Source: Botryotinia globosa
Taxonomy: Eukaryota; Ascomycota; Leotiomycetes; Helotiales; Sclerotiniaceae
NCBI GenBank assembly: GCA_014898425.1
Contig: RCSZ01000002.1
Location: 868,001-932,000 of the forward strand
DNA length: 64,000 nt
Reading direction: 5' to 3'
A program made the translations under genes and the position numbers. Shown here piece after piece: positions 1-10,783 of this stretch. The notes below the pieces were generated by a model, which saw only the letters and a list, made by a program, of their open reading frames with translations, searched no databases and was not told where the DNA came from. Numbering within the stretch: the first letter of the stretch is position 1; each line of letters opens with the position of its first letter.

Positions 1-215
1 TTGGTCTACAACGACTATTCCTGATACATTATTGGCTAGCACCCTGGGTCATTGAAGAAACGGCGTGGTATCAATCTCCGAAATACACCTTCATTGTCCA
101 GCCACACATCAAACATTTAAGTAGGTAGATGGAATACCTCCGAGAAGCTAATTTATATTGCAATAGAAACTATAATTTGCATACACATACTGCATTATTT
201 ACTAATCGATTGATC

Positions 216-1585
216 ATGTCGAGTCCTGGATATTCGCAGGCTCATGTCTCCTTGAATAACCGATCTCCCTCCATCTCGGCCAACCGGGCATCCAGTCTAC
301 CGTCCCGGCCACGCCTCAATCCTTACCAGACACCCGAACGACCAATATTGCGCAAGTTCCCTACATCTTCATCTTCGGTCTCCAGTGTCAGTACGATGTC
401 GACTGCCGATAGCACATTTTCGATTAGATCTCTCAGACATGAACCGTCGCTAATCACTCCACCAAATGATTTCGAGGAATCAATTGATCAGTGGCCAACT
501 GCACGACGTCGAAATTTGTATGAATCTCCCATAAGAACCTCGAGTGATTCAAGATATAAATATCAAGCAATAGCTTCGCAATCTAAAGCTGATGAAGATC
601 GAGATCGAGTTGAAGGTCAAGCAGATGATGAAGTTGAGTGTATCAGGATGTCAACAATGACAAAAGCCAAGCTAAAAGGGTATTAAAGATGCCTGGGGCT
701 TTTCCTACCATTGCGGAAGAAATCATTGTCCATAGGCGTATGAGCTCGGGCTTCAGTAATGCCTGCAATTCTATACCTGTTCAGTATCCTGTTCTTCCAG
801 CGATAGCACCACAGTGTCCAAAGTTTTGTTCTTATGGATCCGCTCATAAAAGCACCCGAGAAATAAATCACGCTATAAGATCACTTCTCCAGAAGCCGCT
901 CAAACCTCATTGCGGCCTTACTGCTGGTTACATATATGCGTTTGAATCTCCTAGGTATGCTCCTTGTCACATAAAAATCGGTCAATCGAGCAGAGCTCCA
1001 GAAACTCGCATGCGCGAGTGGTCAAAATGTAGAATACCAATTTCCAAAATTTCCAAATCTGTATCTGGGGCTCCATCCGAATCACCCAGTGGCAACGGCG
1101 AAGATGCTTTCTATCATTACGCGTTAGTTGAGTCTATCCTCTTCGAAGAGTTCTATAATCAACGCAAGTGGTTTGAGTGCAAGGTTTGCAAAAACAGCCA
1201 GCGCGGACCTAGAAGGCATACAGAATGGTTGGAAATCGATGCATACACTCCAGCTCATGCAATAAGGCGTTGGCGTGATTGGGTCGAAAGAGAAAAGCCA
1301 TTCACACCGCTGGGGAGCCTAACGGCCTATTGGCAGTGGAGAGTGAATGAGTTACCGAAGAATTCATCGAGTACAGACTGGGATGATTGGACACGACCTG
1401 GGCTGTGGGAGTACTGCGGGTTTCTGCTAGAACAGCTTTCCCTTCATACTTCGAAGTTGAAACCGCATTTTACGAGGAAAGATAAGCAATTTTGGACAAT
1501 GAGTTGCTTTTTCGTACTTGTTTCATTCCTCATATACACTCCCGAGTTTACCATTTCCTTTGCGATGGTATTATTCGCCCTGTGA
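216..1585 (+). CDS. T5orf172/MUG113-type GIY-YIG domain protein with C-terminal membrane segment
   Basis: Two exons, 216-632 and 689-1585, 437 aa. The 56-nt intron (GTTGAG donor, TTAAAG acceptor) restores the frame. The first ~135 residues are Ser/Pro-rich and look disordered. Around residues 219-239 the motifs GYIYAF and HIKIGQSS match the core of the T5orf172 (DUF1766) branch of the GIY-YIG fold, known from fission yeast mug113 and from phage. A conserved-looking block with EWLEID and a Trp-rich stretch follows. The last ~30 residues are hydrophobic (CFFVLVSFLIY), a likely tail-anchor or transmembrane segment. I chose the ATG at 216 (MSSPGYS); an in-frame ATG at 129 would add 29 residues. 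Nuclease activity is not shown; the family's cellular role is poorly known. Confidence 0.7.
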
Positions 1586-2253
1586 TTCTGCTTTTGGTGT
1601 AGTCATCATATACTTGGGAGAATTTAGAGTTGACGGTTGGCGTTTGCATGTGGGCTTGTGATTGGTGAATACCAATTTGAGGTGCGTGGTGGCAAGTGAT
1701 CCAATATTGTTGTTATGGTTCTCTTAAGTTTTTCTTCATGTGTCTCACTGTACCTTTAGAAGATTTGCTATCATATCGCTCATCCAAATATAATTGATGA
1801 CTTTGATAAATTGACTTCACCGGGTGCCGAAGTATTCCTTTTAGCCGATACTCGGGCAGGAGAGAAACGTGTCATCTCAGCAGTCATTGGTACGAACCTG
1901 TGCACATTCTAACCATTATTGGTGTACACGGAATTGTCAGCACTCATGTCAAAGTCCGGACTCTTTTCAAATTTCGATCATCAATCAATTGATTGATATA
2001 TTTCTGTTTCAAATTCAAGCAAAATGGCTTAGTAACCTTTAATTTACATAATTGTAAATTTCTTTATGTTTTGGAAAGGTTTGTATGGATACAGTCCCCG
2101 TCCACATCGAGCCGTCCACAAAGACCCATTTTGATGAATGTACTTTACACGTCGTATAATATTTGAACTTATAAAACAGTGGGATCACCCGTAAACTATA
2201 CTTGTGTATTTACAACTCTGGATACTGTCCGAAGCTCAATCATCTGGTCAACA
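1586..2253. other. Intergenic spacer
   Basis: AT-rich spacer between two genes read in the same direction. It holds the 3' flank of the GIY-YIG gene and the promoter of the hydrolase; TATAAAAC at about 2170 could be a TATA element. No ORF or RNA gene seen. Confidence 0.6.
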
Positions 2254-3543
2254 ATGGCTCTACCACCTCCGCTCCCCCAAGGGCCAATCTACCGCCCAAT
2301 GCTGCCGATATGGAAACGTATGACTCTTTGGCTCAAACTTCACTTCGTCAGAACCCTTGCCAATATCTTTGGCCCAATACTGCTATCCACCTATGTGCGC
2401 GGTCGAGCAAGCCTCCCTACATTCACTAAAACCTATCCCATCCACTCCTCACTTACCCATAGAATCTTTATCCCGCCCACCTACAAATCCGGCGGCCCAC
2501 CTCTTCCTCTCTACCTCAACGTCCACGGTGGAGGATTTGTATTTGGTGTTCCTGCTATCGACGACGAATTCTGTTCTTACTTCTCCTCTAAACACAACAT
2601 CCTGGTCATCTCCCTCGACTACTCCAAAGCTCCCAAAGCAAAGTTCCCTCAACCAATTGACGAATTGACCGATGTCGTAAACTCCATCCTCGAAGACGAA
2701 TCTCTCCCATTCGATCGCTCTAAAGTAGCTATTGGCGGTTTCAGCGCTGGCGGCTGTTGTTCCCTCGCCGTTCCACAAGCTTCCTCTCTTCAAGGCAAAA
2801 TCCAGGGCGTATGTGCATTCTACCCCGTTTGTGGGTTTGTGACGCCGCAATCAGTCGCAATTGCAGCGAGACCTTCTTATGCGCCTAAAGATGCTTTGGA
2901 ATCTTTGGCACCACTGTTCAATTATGCATATATACCTCCTGGAACAGATTTGTGTGATCCAAGACTTAGCGTTGTGTATGCGGATAGAAAGATGCTGCCG
3001 GAGAAAATTTGTATGGTGGGGTGTGAGTTGGATATGTTGTGGCATGATGCTGAGCTTATGGCAGAGAGATTTGTGGGGAAGGAGAGGGTAGAGGGGGAGA
3101 CAGTCTGGGAAAAGGATGGAGTGCGATGGGAGAAAATTATGGGTGTTGAGCATGGTATGTTGAGAAGACTTCTCTTTTATCGACCCCTTGAGTATAGAGA
3201 TGAAGTAGTCAGGATTTCCAATAGTTTGGACTGTAGTTCGATAACGAGAGACTTTGGATTTCTAGATCCGATCTGGACATCTACAAAATTTGAAATATTG
3301 AATTCATTTCGAATGTTGAGTTACGCTTGGAATTTGAAGGCTTCTATCCAGTCTGCTAGTCTAAACTAGTAGATATATTGGCATTCTGGAAGTATAAATT
3401 GAGATACTAACTTTGATTTAGGATTCGAGAGTTGTGGGGGGCGTCTGCAAAGAGATGAAGTAAAGAGAGAAAAGTTAATGGCAATAGCAAGAAAAATGTA
3501 CGATGACGCTGCAGAGTGGCTATTCAGAGAAGTCTACCATTAA
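2254..3543 (+). CDS. Alpha/beta hydrolase fold-3 (HSL-type) esterase
   Basis: Two exons, 2254-3154 and 3422-3543, 340 aa. The 267-nt intron has a GTATGT donor and a TACTAAC branch site 11 nt before the acceptor; splicing joins VEHG to FESCGGRLQRDE and ends EWLFREVYH. Hallmarks of the hormone-sensitive-lipase family: oxyanion motif HGGGF (91-95), nucleophile elbow GFSAGG (Ser164), an acidic residue in CELDMLWHDA, and the catalytic His in GVEHG just before the intron. The usual GDSAG is GFSAG here. Predicted to hydrolyse short-chain esters, lactones or carbamates; the substrate is unknown. The residues before HGGGF are partly hydrophobic (LANIFGPILLSTYV), possibly membrane-associated. Without splicing, the frame reads on to 3369 but that tail has no family likeness. 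Confidence 0.88.
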
Positions 3544-4800
3544 AGTATCACCCTCGTACCCTCATTCTCTGCAATTCGATTTTTTGCGTTCCATCTACTA
3601 GATATAACCCATCGAAAAATGGCTGCTCAGATGCATAGCTTTCCAGGCCTGAAGGACTCTGAGCGATATTTATTGTTTAGATTTAGATTAGATATTGCTT
3701 ACTATTCTTTCAGCGTTCAGATAAGAACTTCCACAGTCCTGAATGAGTAATAGCGATTCGAAATGTTTCCTCAATTTCTCGTGATGAGAATCTTCATGCC
3801 ATAGTTCAAGATACCTACCTAGGTACTCAAATTGCGAAGACCGTTTTATGAAGCGAGGCTAGATGCACCCTGCAAATGTCGAGGACCCCAAACAGAAACA
3901 GAAAGTAGATAAAACCCATTATTCGAAACCAACATCTTACCCTCGCTTCGCCAGATCTACCCCATCCGTCGATCTCCCAACCGGCTCGAAATTCTCCGCC
4001 CAAGTCCACATCTCCATCGATGTGTCCACCTGACAATTTTTGCTTTACTAGGATCCAGAGTCTCTCTTTGTACTTATCTTCCTCTCAATACCCACCTATT
4101 ATCACCACCAAAGAAATGTTCAGTGTGTATTATCATTGTGCCAGCCAAGAAAACCACGTTGTTTCAAACTCTCGACCCTGGCTTGGCGATCATCTGGGAA
4201 CCATGCGTTTCAAAAAGAGTTTGGGCCAGCCAGTGCACTGACGCTCGGCCTGCGGGCACTGCCGAAGGGTATTAGGCTCTTGGACCTTGGCTTTGACACT
4301 GGAAGTTATGGGTCAGATCTAGATCTCTAGATCACGGCGTCGGTGGGATTTTTCTTTATTCTGGATTCATTCGAGGAGGGGAAGAACAGAGTGAGAACTT
4401 GAGAAGAGAAGAATTGGTGAAGATGGGGGTTGGGAGAAGACAAAATTTGAGTGAGTGACAACAGAAGGTGGATGTGAATTTGAATTTCTCTTTATATTGA
4501 TATATCTATAGATATATGAATTGCTTTATCTTGCTTTTCTGCCCATTGAGACCTCCTAAGAGTCTATCCTCATATTCAAATTATAATGTAAGAGCTGTGT
4601 GGTATACTTCCCAGCTTGACCCGAGCCACGAAAACGCCACCATAAGAACCAAAGAAAAAGAAGAAGAAAAGAACACACTCACAGCTACTATGCCGTGTAA
4701 ATAATAACAAATGATCTCTTAATCTTTTTGACGCTTGTAAATTACATATCCAATCCATCCTCATTCACGTCCATTCATTACAAAAAGTGAGATGGGAAAT
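3544..4800. other. Intergenic spacer
   Basis: No convincing gene. Short open stretches (about 70 codons) occur on both strands without recognisable similarity. The word ATACCTACCTAGGTAC lies near 3811. An AT-rich self-complementary stretch (TATATTGATATATCTATAGATATATG) lies near 4492-4518. Confidence 0.55.
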
Positions 4801-5681
4801 CTATTCCTCATCATCTGCGCTCCTCGTCTCCACGAAAGTGAGCTCGGCAACTGATCCCTCGACCATATTGAGGTTAACACCATCAATACCTGGGCTTGGT
4901 TCACGCTTAGTGACTGATAAACCGTTGAGATCTTCGACGTTGCGGACTGTGGAGATGGAATTTGTTTGTCCAACTATTGTGCTGACATGTTAGCTCTAAT
5001 TCTATGATTATTAATGTATGAAGAGAGGAGTAACTAACCAGCTAGTCCACCACGAATAAACATGGTAGTGACAGTAGTCTTCATCTTGGGGTCGGCAACA
5101 CCGTCCTCACGTTTACCCATCTTGATCTTTGCTGCAGTACCAGCGGCGGCAGCGGTATTTCCGGTGCCTCCAGCTTTGATGAGAATACCAACACCAGCAT
5201 CTTCGGTTCCGAGTTGAACTTCGGGGCTGGTCTTGATGGCACCGGCAGCGTAGTTGAGAGCGGCAGTCAAGGTTTGAATGTCACGTTTTGCGGCTCTGTC
5301 TACATCCGATCTCTCGAGCTTGACAACACGGGGTGCAATTTCCTTGCCCATTCCTTGAAGTGCTGTTACTTGAGCTGCGGTCTTGTCTTCGGAAGCTCCC
5401 TGAACGGCGGCGGCGGCGGCGGGTGCGGCAGGTGCTGCTTGTGCTTGTGTTGGGGCTGTGGCGGCGGCACCGTTTGCTGCAGCGCCATTGTTTGTTGCGG
5501 CACCAGCAACGGCAGCTCCTTCGAGCGCGTTCATGAGGTTCGATACATCTGCTTTCCCTCCGAATGATATTTCACCATCACCGACTACCAAGGCAGGTGA
5601 ATAGGCACCAAGATTGATGTTCAAAGGGAGTGCCGAGATGCTAGTGGCGATCAAGGCCATAACAAGATAGTTGGACAACAT
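4801..5681 (-). CDS. Secreted Ala-rich protein with three Lys-Arg (Kex2-like) sites
   Basis: Two exons on the minus strand, 5681-5039 and 4973-4801, 271 aa; 65-nt intron (GTTAGT donor, CAATAG acceptor). The second exon reads GQTNSISTVRNVEDLNGLSV and ends SADDEE. Residues 1-18 form a signal peptide (MLSNYLVMALIATSISA). Residues ~55-95 are very rich in Ala, Gly and Pro. Dibasic KR sites fall at 132-133, 190-191 and 237-238, and would release segments of about 58, 47 and 33 residues if cleaved by Kex2. No Cys is visible in the mature part, so it is not a disulfide-knotted effector. I do not recognise a domain. A cell-wall or secreted peptide precursor is possible; function unknown. Confidence 0.78.
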
Positions 5682-6871
5682 TTTGAAAGTGGATTATGAA
5701 GGGGTGCTTGCGTTGGAGACGGGCTGTGAAATAAGGGTAGTGTGATGAATTAAGTGAACGAAGATCTTGAGCGTCAAGCTTAGATGTGTAAATAAAGATC
5801 AAGAAGAATCAAATGGAGCACAGCTGAGGAATTAAAACTCTTGGGTGCATGAGGACAAGACTTCTTATATCAAGAATTCATACAGAAAATGCGTTGCCAA
5901 TAAGTTCCATAGGCCGTGCAATATAGCTCTGGCCAACCCCACACCATACCCACGGTTCCTAACATTGAGGTTCTGGCCAATCGAATGATTTTCCTATTCT
6001 GAGATGCTAACAATCCACAGGTTTTGATTATGAACCTTTTTCGCGTGGGATAACTGCCAATATTTCGTCAAACGCCAAGTGACACTGACAACGCGATGCA
6101 CAGGAATGGTATCAAGTTCTCGAGAGACTCAGCACAGACCAGATGCGAGGAAGCAATTATCTTGGCTGTGAGTGCAAAGTCACGGCGACGTTTTGAAATA
6201 GCTTTGGTAAGTCTGGCTATGCTTTTTTGGCGTTAGCTTTCTGATAAGTTCTTGGCAGGTTCTAGCGTCGTATGAGAATCCCTCAAAGGTCACAGCGTGA
6301 ACCCCGAAATCTCTGGAAACGAGTTGCATCTCCAGACATTTCACAATTTGAAATGCTATAAACAGATCAAGTTTCCTTAAAAATTCCATATTGACAAATC
6401 TCCCCCAACGTTTGACGTTTTTCATCGCAAGTCTTGGCTGACATTCTGCAAAACCCTGCATATGTGTTCTTGCAAGTTCCAACCGCGGATCAACACCAAA
6501 ATGATCCAAATCTCGGTCAAATGAAGCAAGTATAGGTAGAATAAATGGTAGTAGGAACTTTCGTTCCTAAGGGCTCAAAGTTTGAAGACGACATTTAGGA
6601 AATGAGATGAAATGAATCCTGTTTTAGTCGACGCCACATTGTTTGGACATAGTCTCGCGGTTGTTTTTCACACCTAGAAACTAGATGTCAAATGTATCTA
6701 CGTGACTAAGAGTTGGCAAAGCCATATCGAGCTTTTTTGAACTAGTAATGGCTCGGAAATCGAATGCATGAATTGAACTCACGTCCCCTTTTCAAATACG
6801 AACCATAGCACTATGGCCCATCACGATCTCAGTAACATAGAGTAGAAACACGGAGAGCTCAATCTTCCGTA
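5682..6871. other. Intergenic spacer
   Basis: Holds the promoter of the secreted-protein gene and the 3' flank of the aldolase-like gene. A 109-codon open stretch on the minus strand (6509-6180) has no recognised similarity. Nothing else supported. Confidence 0.5.
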
Positions 6872-7991
6872 TCATACCTCATCTGAGGAATCCATCTTTA
6901 TTGCTTCATTCTGATACAAAGGGTTTGCCTCAACTTCTCGCACCCATAACTGCCAAGGTCTTTCTGCGGTGTCATCGTTAAATTTTTCGGAACCAGAAGC
7001 TTGTTCGGCATTCAAAAACCTTAAAGGGCCAAGGTCAAAAAGTCTTCCCTCGGCATTCCTGAGCATAAGAGCTTTTGCTTGGAGACCCGCGTTGACTTGA
7101 GTATAAACGGCACGGTAGATGGCTTGCTTGATACTTGATCCCACCGTCGTGAAACCGTGATTTGCCATTAAGACGACGTTATAGTCTTGGGTGCTTGATT
7201 CCGGCTTGGAGAATTTCTCGGCCAAGGCACTGCCAAACCGTCCAGAGTTTACCAAGAAGTCTTGTCTATCGTTCGAGGTGTATAGCTTCGTGATATCAAA
7301 ATTAGGTACGTGGTCCCCTATAAGTAATCATTATATACATATTCATGCATCGTTCCCGGAAGAGTATCATACCTAAGAACCCAGCCATGTGAAATATCGG
7401 TCTCATCTGGACTCCGTTCATCGTGTAGGGAATTACGGCCTCGGCATGACTGTGGATAACGCAATTGATTTCTGAAAATCTCTTGTAAATTTCGCTGTGG
7501 ATAAACCGTTCCTGGTACCCTTTCTTTGCCTTCGGATCTACTGGAGCACCATCGGATACATTATAATGTACCAAGTCGGAGATGGATGAGACCAATGCTG
7601 GCGCGGTCGATGCCGACATAATAAAGACACCTGGGTTGTCCGGATGGCGAACAGACACATGACCATAAGCATCGACAACATTTTGATGATGCAAAATATG
7701 ATTCGCGTGGACGAGGGTTTGAATCTGAAGGTCATTGATTAACCTAGGTCAATAATCTTACACCATTCTTGATCATCCAATCTTTGGACTTTCGCAGAGC
7801 CCTCCTCCCAATATCAACATAGCACCGGTTGTCCACGCACTCTTCAGACTATTTAGGAAGTTACGTTCTCGACACCAAGAGCTTGCCAATGCCCCCATGC
7901 CTTTGTTTTGTCCGAAATCTTTGGACGAGTACGTTGACTAGATGCATGAAGACACACAAACTGGGCCAACACTCACAATTGAGTTTTTCAT
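6872..7991 (-). CDS. Class II aldolase/adducin-domain protein
   Basis: Minus strand; the two main exons are firm: 7724-7373 and 7317-6872, joined across a 55-nt intron (GTATGA/TATAG). Upstream, 7848-7762 (29 codons ending KDWMIKNG) and a 5-codon first exon 7991-7977 (MKNSI, GTGAGT donor) give an unbroken frame of 299 aa, but that 5' part is tentative and needs a 37-nt intron. Family marks: VDAYGHVSVRHP, zinc-ligand HSHAEAV, and ANHGF. These are shared by L-fuculose-phosphate and rhamnulose-phosphate aldolases, methylthioribulose-phosphate dehydratase and the non-enzymatic adducin head. Fungal members of this type are mostly uncharacterised; I cannot assign the substrate. The final codons DEV are followed by a GTATGA that could be a further donor, so the C-terminus may differ. 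Confidence 0.75.
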
Positions 7992-8126
7992 TTTCGATGA
8001 ATCTCACAATGTCCCAAAGTATTACGACCAATCGATACGACTTGACACAAAGTCGTGATGTTGTAAGACGATGTTGATGTGGTTGCAGTGATTGATTGTG
8101 TGGATAGCGTTGAAAAAACAGACGGC

Positions 8127-8165
<39 letters not shown>
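8127..8165. repeat. (GAT)13 microsatellite
   Basis: Thirteen uninterrupted GAT units, read directly. On the opposite strand it gives a poly-Ser reading that should not be called a protein. Confidence 0.97.
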
Positions 8166-8413
8166 ACTAGCAAAATCGACGACGATAAGGTTATTGTTTA
8201 GTTGTCGGTAGTCTATCGGATGGAATCACCCGTGGCGGGATGATAGGCCACTTGCTTTCAAATCTCCAGACCTCGGTGTCCCCACAATCTGATCTGTCTA
8301 TCTGCATCTACAGCGGCGGGCACTGATTTACTGCAAAGCAGGGAAAACATATCACATGTGATAACTTGATAGGGTTAACGGGACCGAGATTACCGCCCAA
8401 CAATATTTCACGT

Positions 8414-8493
8414 CTTCAGATATTCACATCTTCAGATATTCACATCTTCAGATATTCACATCTTCAGATATTCACATCTTCAGATATTCACAT
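8414..8493. repeat. 16-bp x 5 minisatellite
   Basis: Five perfect head-to-tail copies of CTTCAGATATTCACAT, followed by two decayed half-units (CTTCATAT). Intergenic. Confidence 0.97.
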
Positions 8494-9329
8494 CTTCATA
8501 TCTTCATATCCTGATAGAATCGTGGGACCGCAGAAGCGACAGTATGATAGTAATCATTGATGGACGACGGCGAGGAGCGAAATGTGAGAGAATGCTTGGC
8601 GTTCTTATTTTAGAAGGTCGCACGAATAAATCCCAGCAATCTGTGTGGCTACCTTCCAAAAACTACTTAAAGAGTCCACGACAACAACCGTCAGAATTAT
8701 CACAAGGGAGGCGGGATGATAGAAACTTTTTACTTTTTCTATCATTATCTTCAGGGGATTTTGAGCCTGCCTGCACAATATCTTACCTCCTGTTGTTGCT
8801 CCAAGAGAAAATCTTTCCTCGGCGAATGATAACCGAGTGGTAGGGAAGTTTATCATCTATCATCTACCATTCGCTGAACGATAGGAATACGTAATGTACC
8901 TGACTATCGATGAGCCTTATTAACTTTCTTCATTTATCGTTTGGGGAATCAAATCCTTTCATTTGACTGCCGAACAGGGGATAAGCATAAAATGGGATCA
9001 AGATAGTGTCAAGCGTTGCTTCTAGCCTATTTAGGAACCTTGAAAACATCGTAGTTCGATGCACAATTGACCTATGAGCATGGAATATTGCCATTTCTTT
9101 CTGCCGTTCCTTTCTTATACACCTTCTTCTCTTAGATAATATCTCTCATACAACCCAACACCAATGGAGTGTGACACGTTTTGGTGAAGATTGCTTATCA
9201 CCCATGGCGAATGAGTGCAATCTAGAAATGTTATATCTATAGCCTCGGTGGCAGTGTTGAATCTCCTTTGCGTGAAATAGAAGCATCGATTTCCCTCGCT
9301 CTCCCTTGGTACTGAAACTTTGTGCAACA

Positions 9330-10783
9330 ATGACTTCCTCAATCTCCAAAGTTCTTTTGCCATTTGTGCTTCTGGCACCAGCTGCACGCGCAGCCAGTCT
9401 AGCTGCAACTCCGCTGGTATGTTCGAGTCCAGCATTGAGTTGTAGCGGTTCCAGTACCAATACTTGCTGCTTCAATACTCCTGGTGGTCAAATGGTTCAG
9501 ACCCAATTCTGGGACTCCAACCCTAGCACAGGTAGATAAATATCCTTCCCTCCTACCTTCGCTTCACAAGTCATAAACTGATCATGCTCAAGGCCCTTCT
9601 GACTCTTGGACAATCCACGGTCTATGGCCCGATCACTGTGATGGTACTTATGATTCAAATTGCGATACCAGTCGTCAATATTCGAGCATAACCAACATCC
9701 TTTCCTCTGCTGGCCAAACATCCTTGCTCTCGTACATGAACACCTACTGGGTCAGTGTCGACTCTACCAATGAGGCATTCTGGGAACACGAGTGGAACAA
9801 GCACGGAACCTGTGTCAGTACTCTTGAGCCTTCTTGCTACAGCAGCTACACCACCGGTGCAGAAGTTGTAGACTACTTCAACGTTGCTGTCGATCTTTTC
9901 AAGATTCTTCCCACCTACACAGTAAGTAGCCTTCCACACAAGCAAAAGAGATAAGCAACTAACGTCATCATAGTGGTTAGCCAATGCTGGCATCGTGCCC
10001 TCCACCACCAAAACCTACACCTCTGCTCAAATTCAAGCAGCCATCACCGCCGGTTTCGGATACCCTGCCATCATTCAATGTAAATCTTCCTCTCTCGATG
10101 AGATTTGGTACTCCTTTGAAGTACGCGGTTCCGTTGCCACCGGAACATTCGTTCCCATTACTCCCGTTGGTCAAACTGGAAATTGTCCCAGTACCGGCAT
10201 TAAGTACACTCCCAAGTCCGGCTCTGGTGGTACCCCAACTACCACCGCGACTGCTCCTGTTGGCACTGGAAGCTTCTCTGGATCTGGTTATTTGGAGGCA
10301 TATGTTGGAAGCACCAATAACGGATGCTTGATTAGCGAAGGTACCTGGTACACTAGCGGTACTTGTGCTACATACACTGCCACTGCTTCTGGTAAGACTT
10401 TTTCTCCCCAGTCCTGATGAGAAAATGGTTGTCAAAAGACCTACCTCAACTCCTCATCTACCATTAAACGAACACCACTAACTCCCAGCCTAGGTACTGG
10501 CTTCACCCTCAGGTCCTCCAAGGGAACGTGCGGTATCTCCGGCAGTACCTTTTCCTGCGGCGCCGGTGTCTCTACCGTCTTCGGAGTAAGTTTCATTCCT
10601 CTCCTCTTCCCCTTCCATATCAAATCCCAACCAACTAACACATCATAGTCCTCGGGTGGCTACCTTACATACGGCGGCTCATCTACCTTCTATGCCACCG
10701 CCACCCCATCCGGTTCTACCCAAGCAACCGTTTACACCTCCAGCCAAAGCGTCTCTGTCAAGTTCGCCTGGAGCGCTGTCTAG
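9330..10783 (+). CDS. Secreted ribonuclease T2
   Basis: Five exons: 9330-9531, 9593-9921, 9974-10391, 10494-10585, 10649-10783; 391 aa, all junctions in phase. A signal peptide (LLPFVLLAPAARA) leads the protein. The two T2 catalytic boxes are present: WTIHGLWP (CAS I) and EHEWNKHGTC (CAS II), each with its catalytic His, plus paired Cys around them. After residue ~260 a Ser/Thr/Gly-rich linker leads to a C-terminal domain (YLEAYVGSTNN, then TCGISGSTFSCGAG) resembling the extra domain of long fungal T2 enzymes such as Rny1. It cleaves single-stranded RNA through a 2',3'-cyclic phosphate, in the vacuole or outside the cell; scavenging or host-directed roles are possible but not shown here. Confidence 0.93.

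Larger units (their letters stand above)
7992..9329. other. Repeat-bearing intergenic spacer
   Basis: Divergent promoter region between the aldolase-like gene and RNase T2. Contains a GAT microsatellite and a 16-bp minisatellite (listed separately). No supported gene; the ORFs here encode only the repeats. Confidence 0.6.

Noticed and set aside
6180..6509. 109-codon minus-strand frame (MDHFGVDPRLELARTH...)
   Set aside because: No recognisable domain, no splice partner and no start context. Left out as a gene, though a lineage-specific protein is not excluded.
6745..6835. Stretch on the minus strand resembling a tRNA T-arm (GAGTTCAATTC after GGGGACGT)
   Set aside because: T-stem and acceptor stem do not pair and no anticodon arm forms; at most a decayed relic.
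7988..8173. Poly-Ser frame on the minus strand
   Set aside because: Pure translation of the GAT microsatellite.
8366..8560. Plus-strand frame with repeated IFTSSDIH
   Set aside because: Translation of the 16-bp minisatellite; no start context and no transcript signal.
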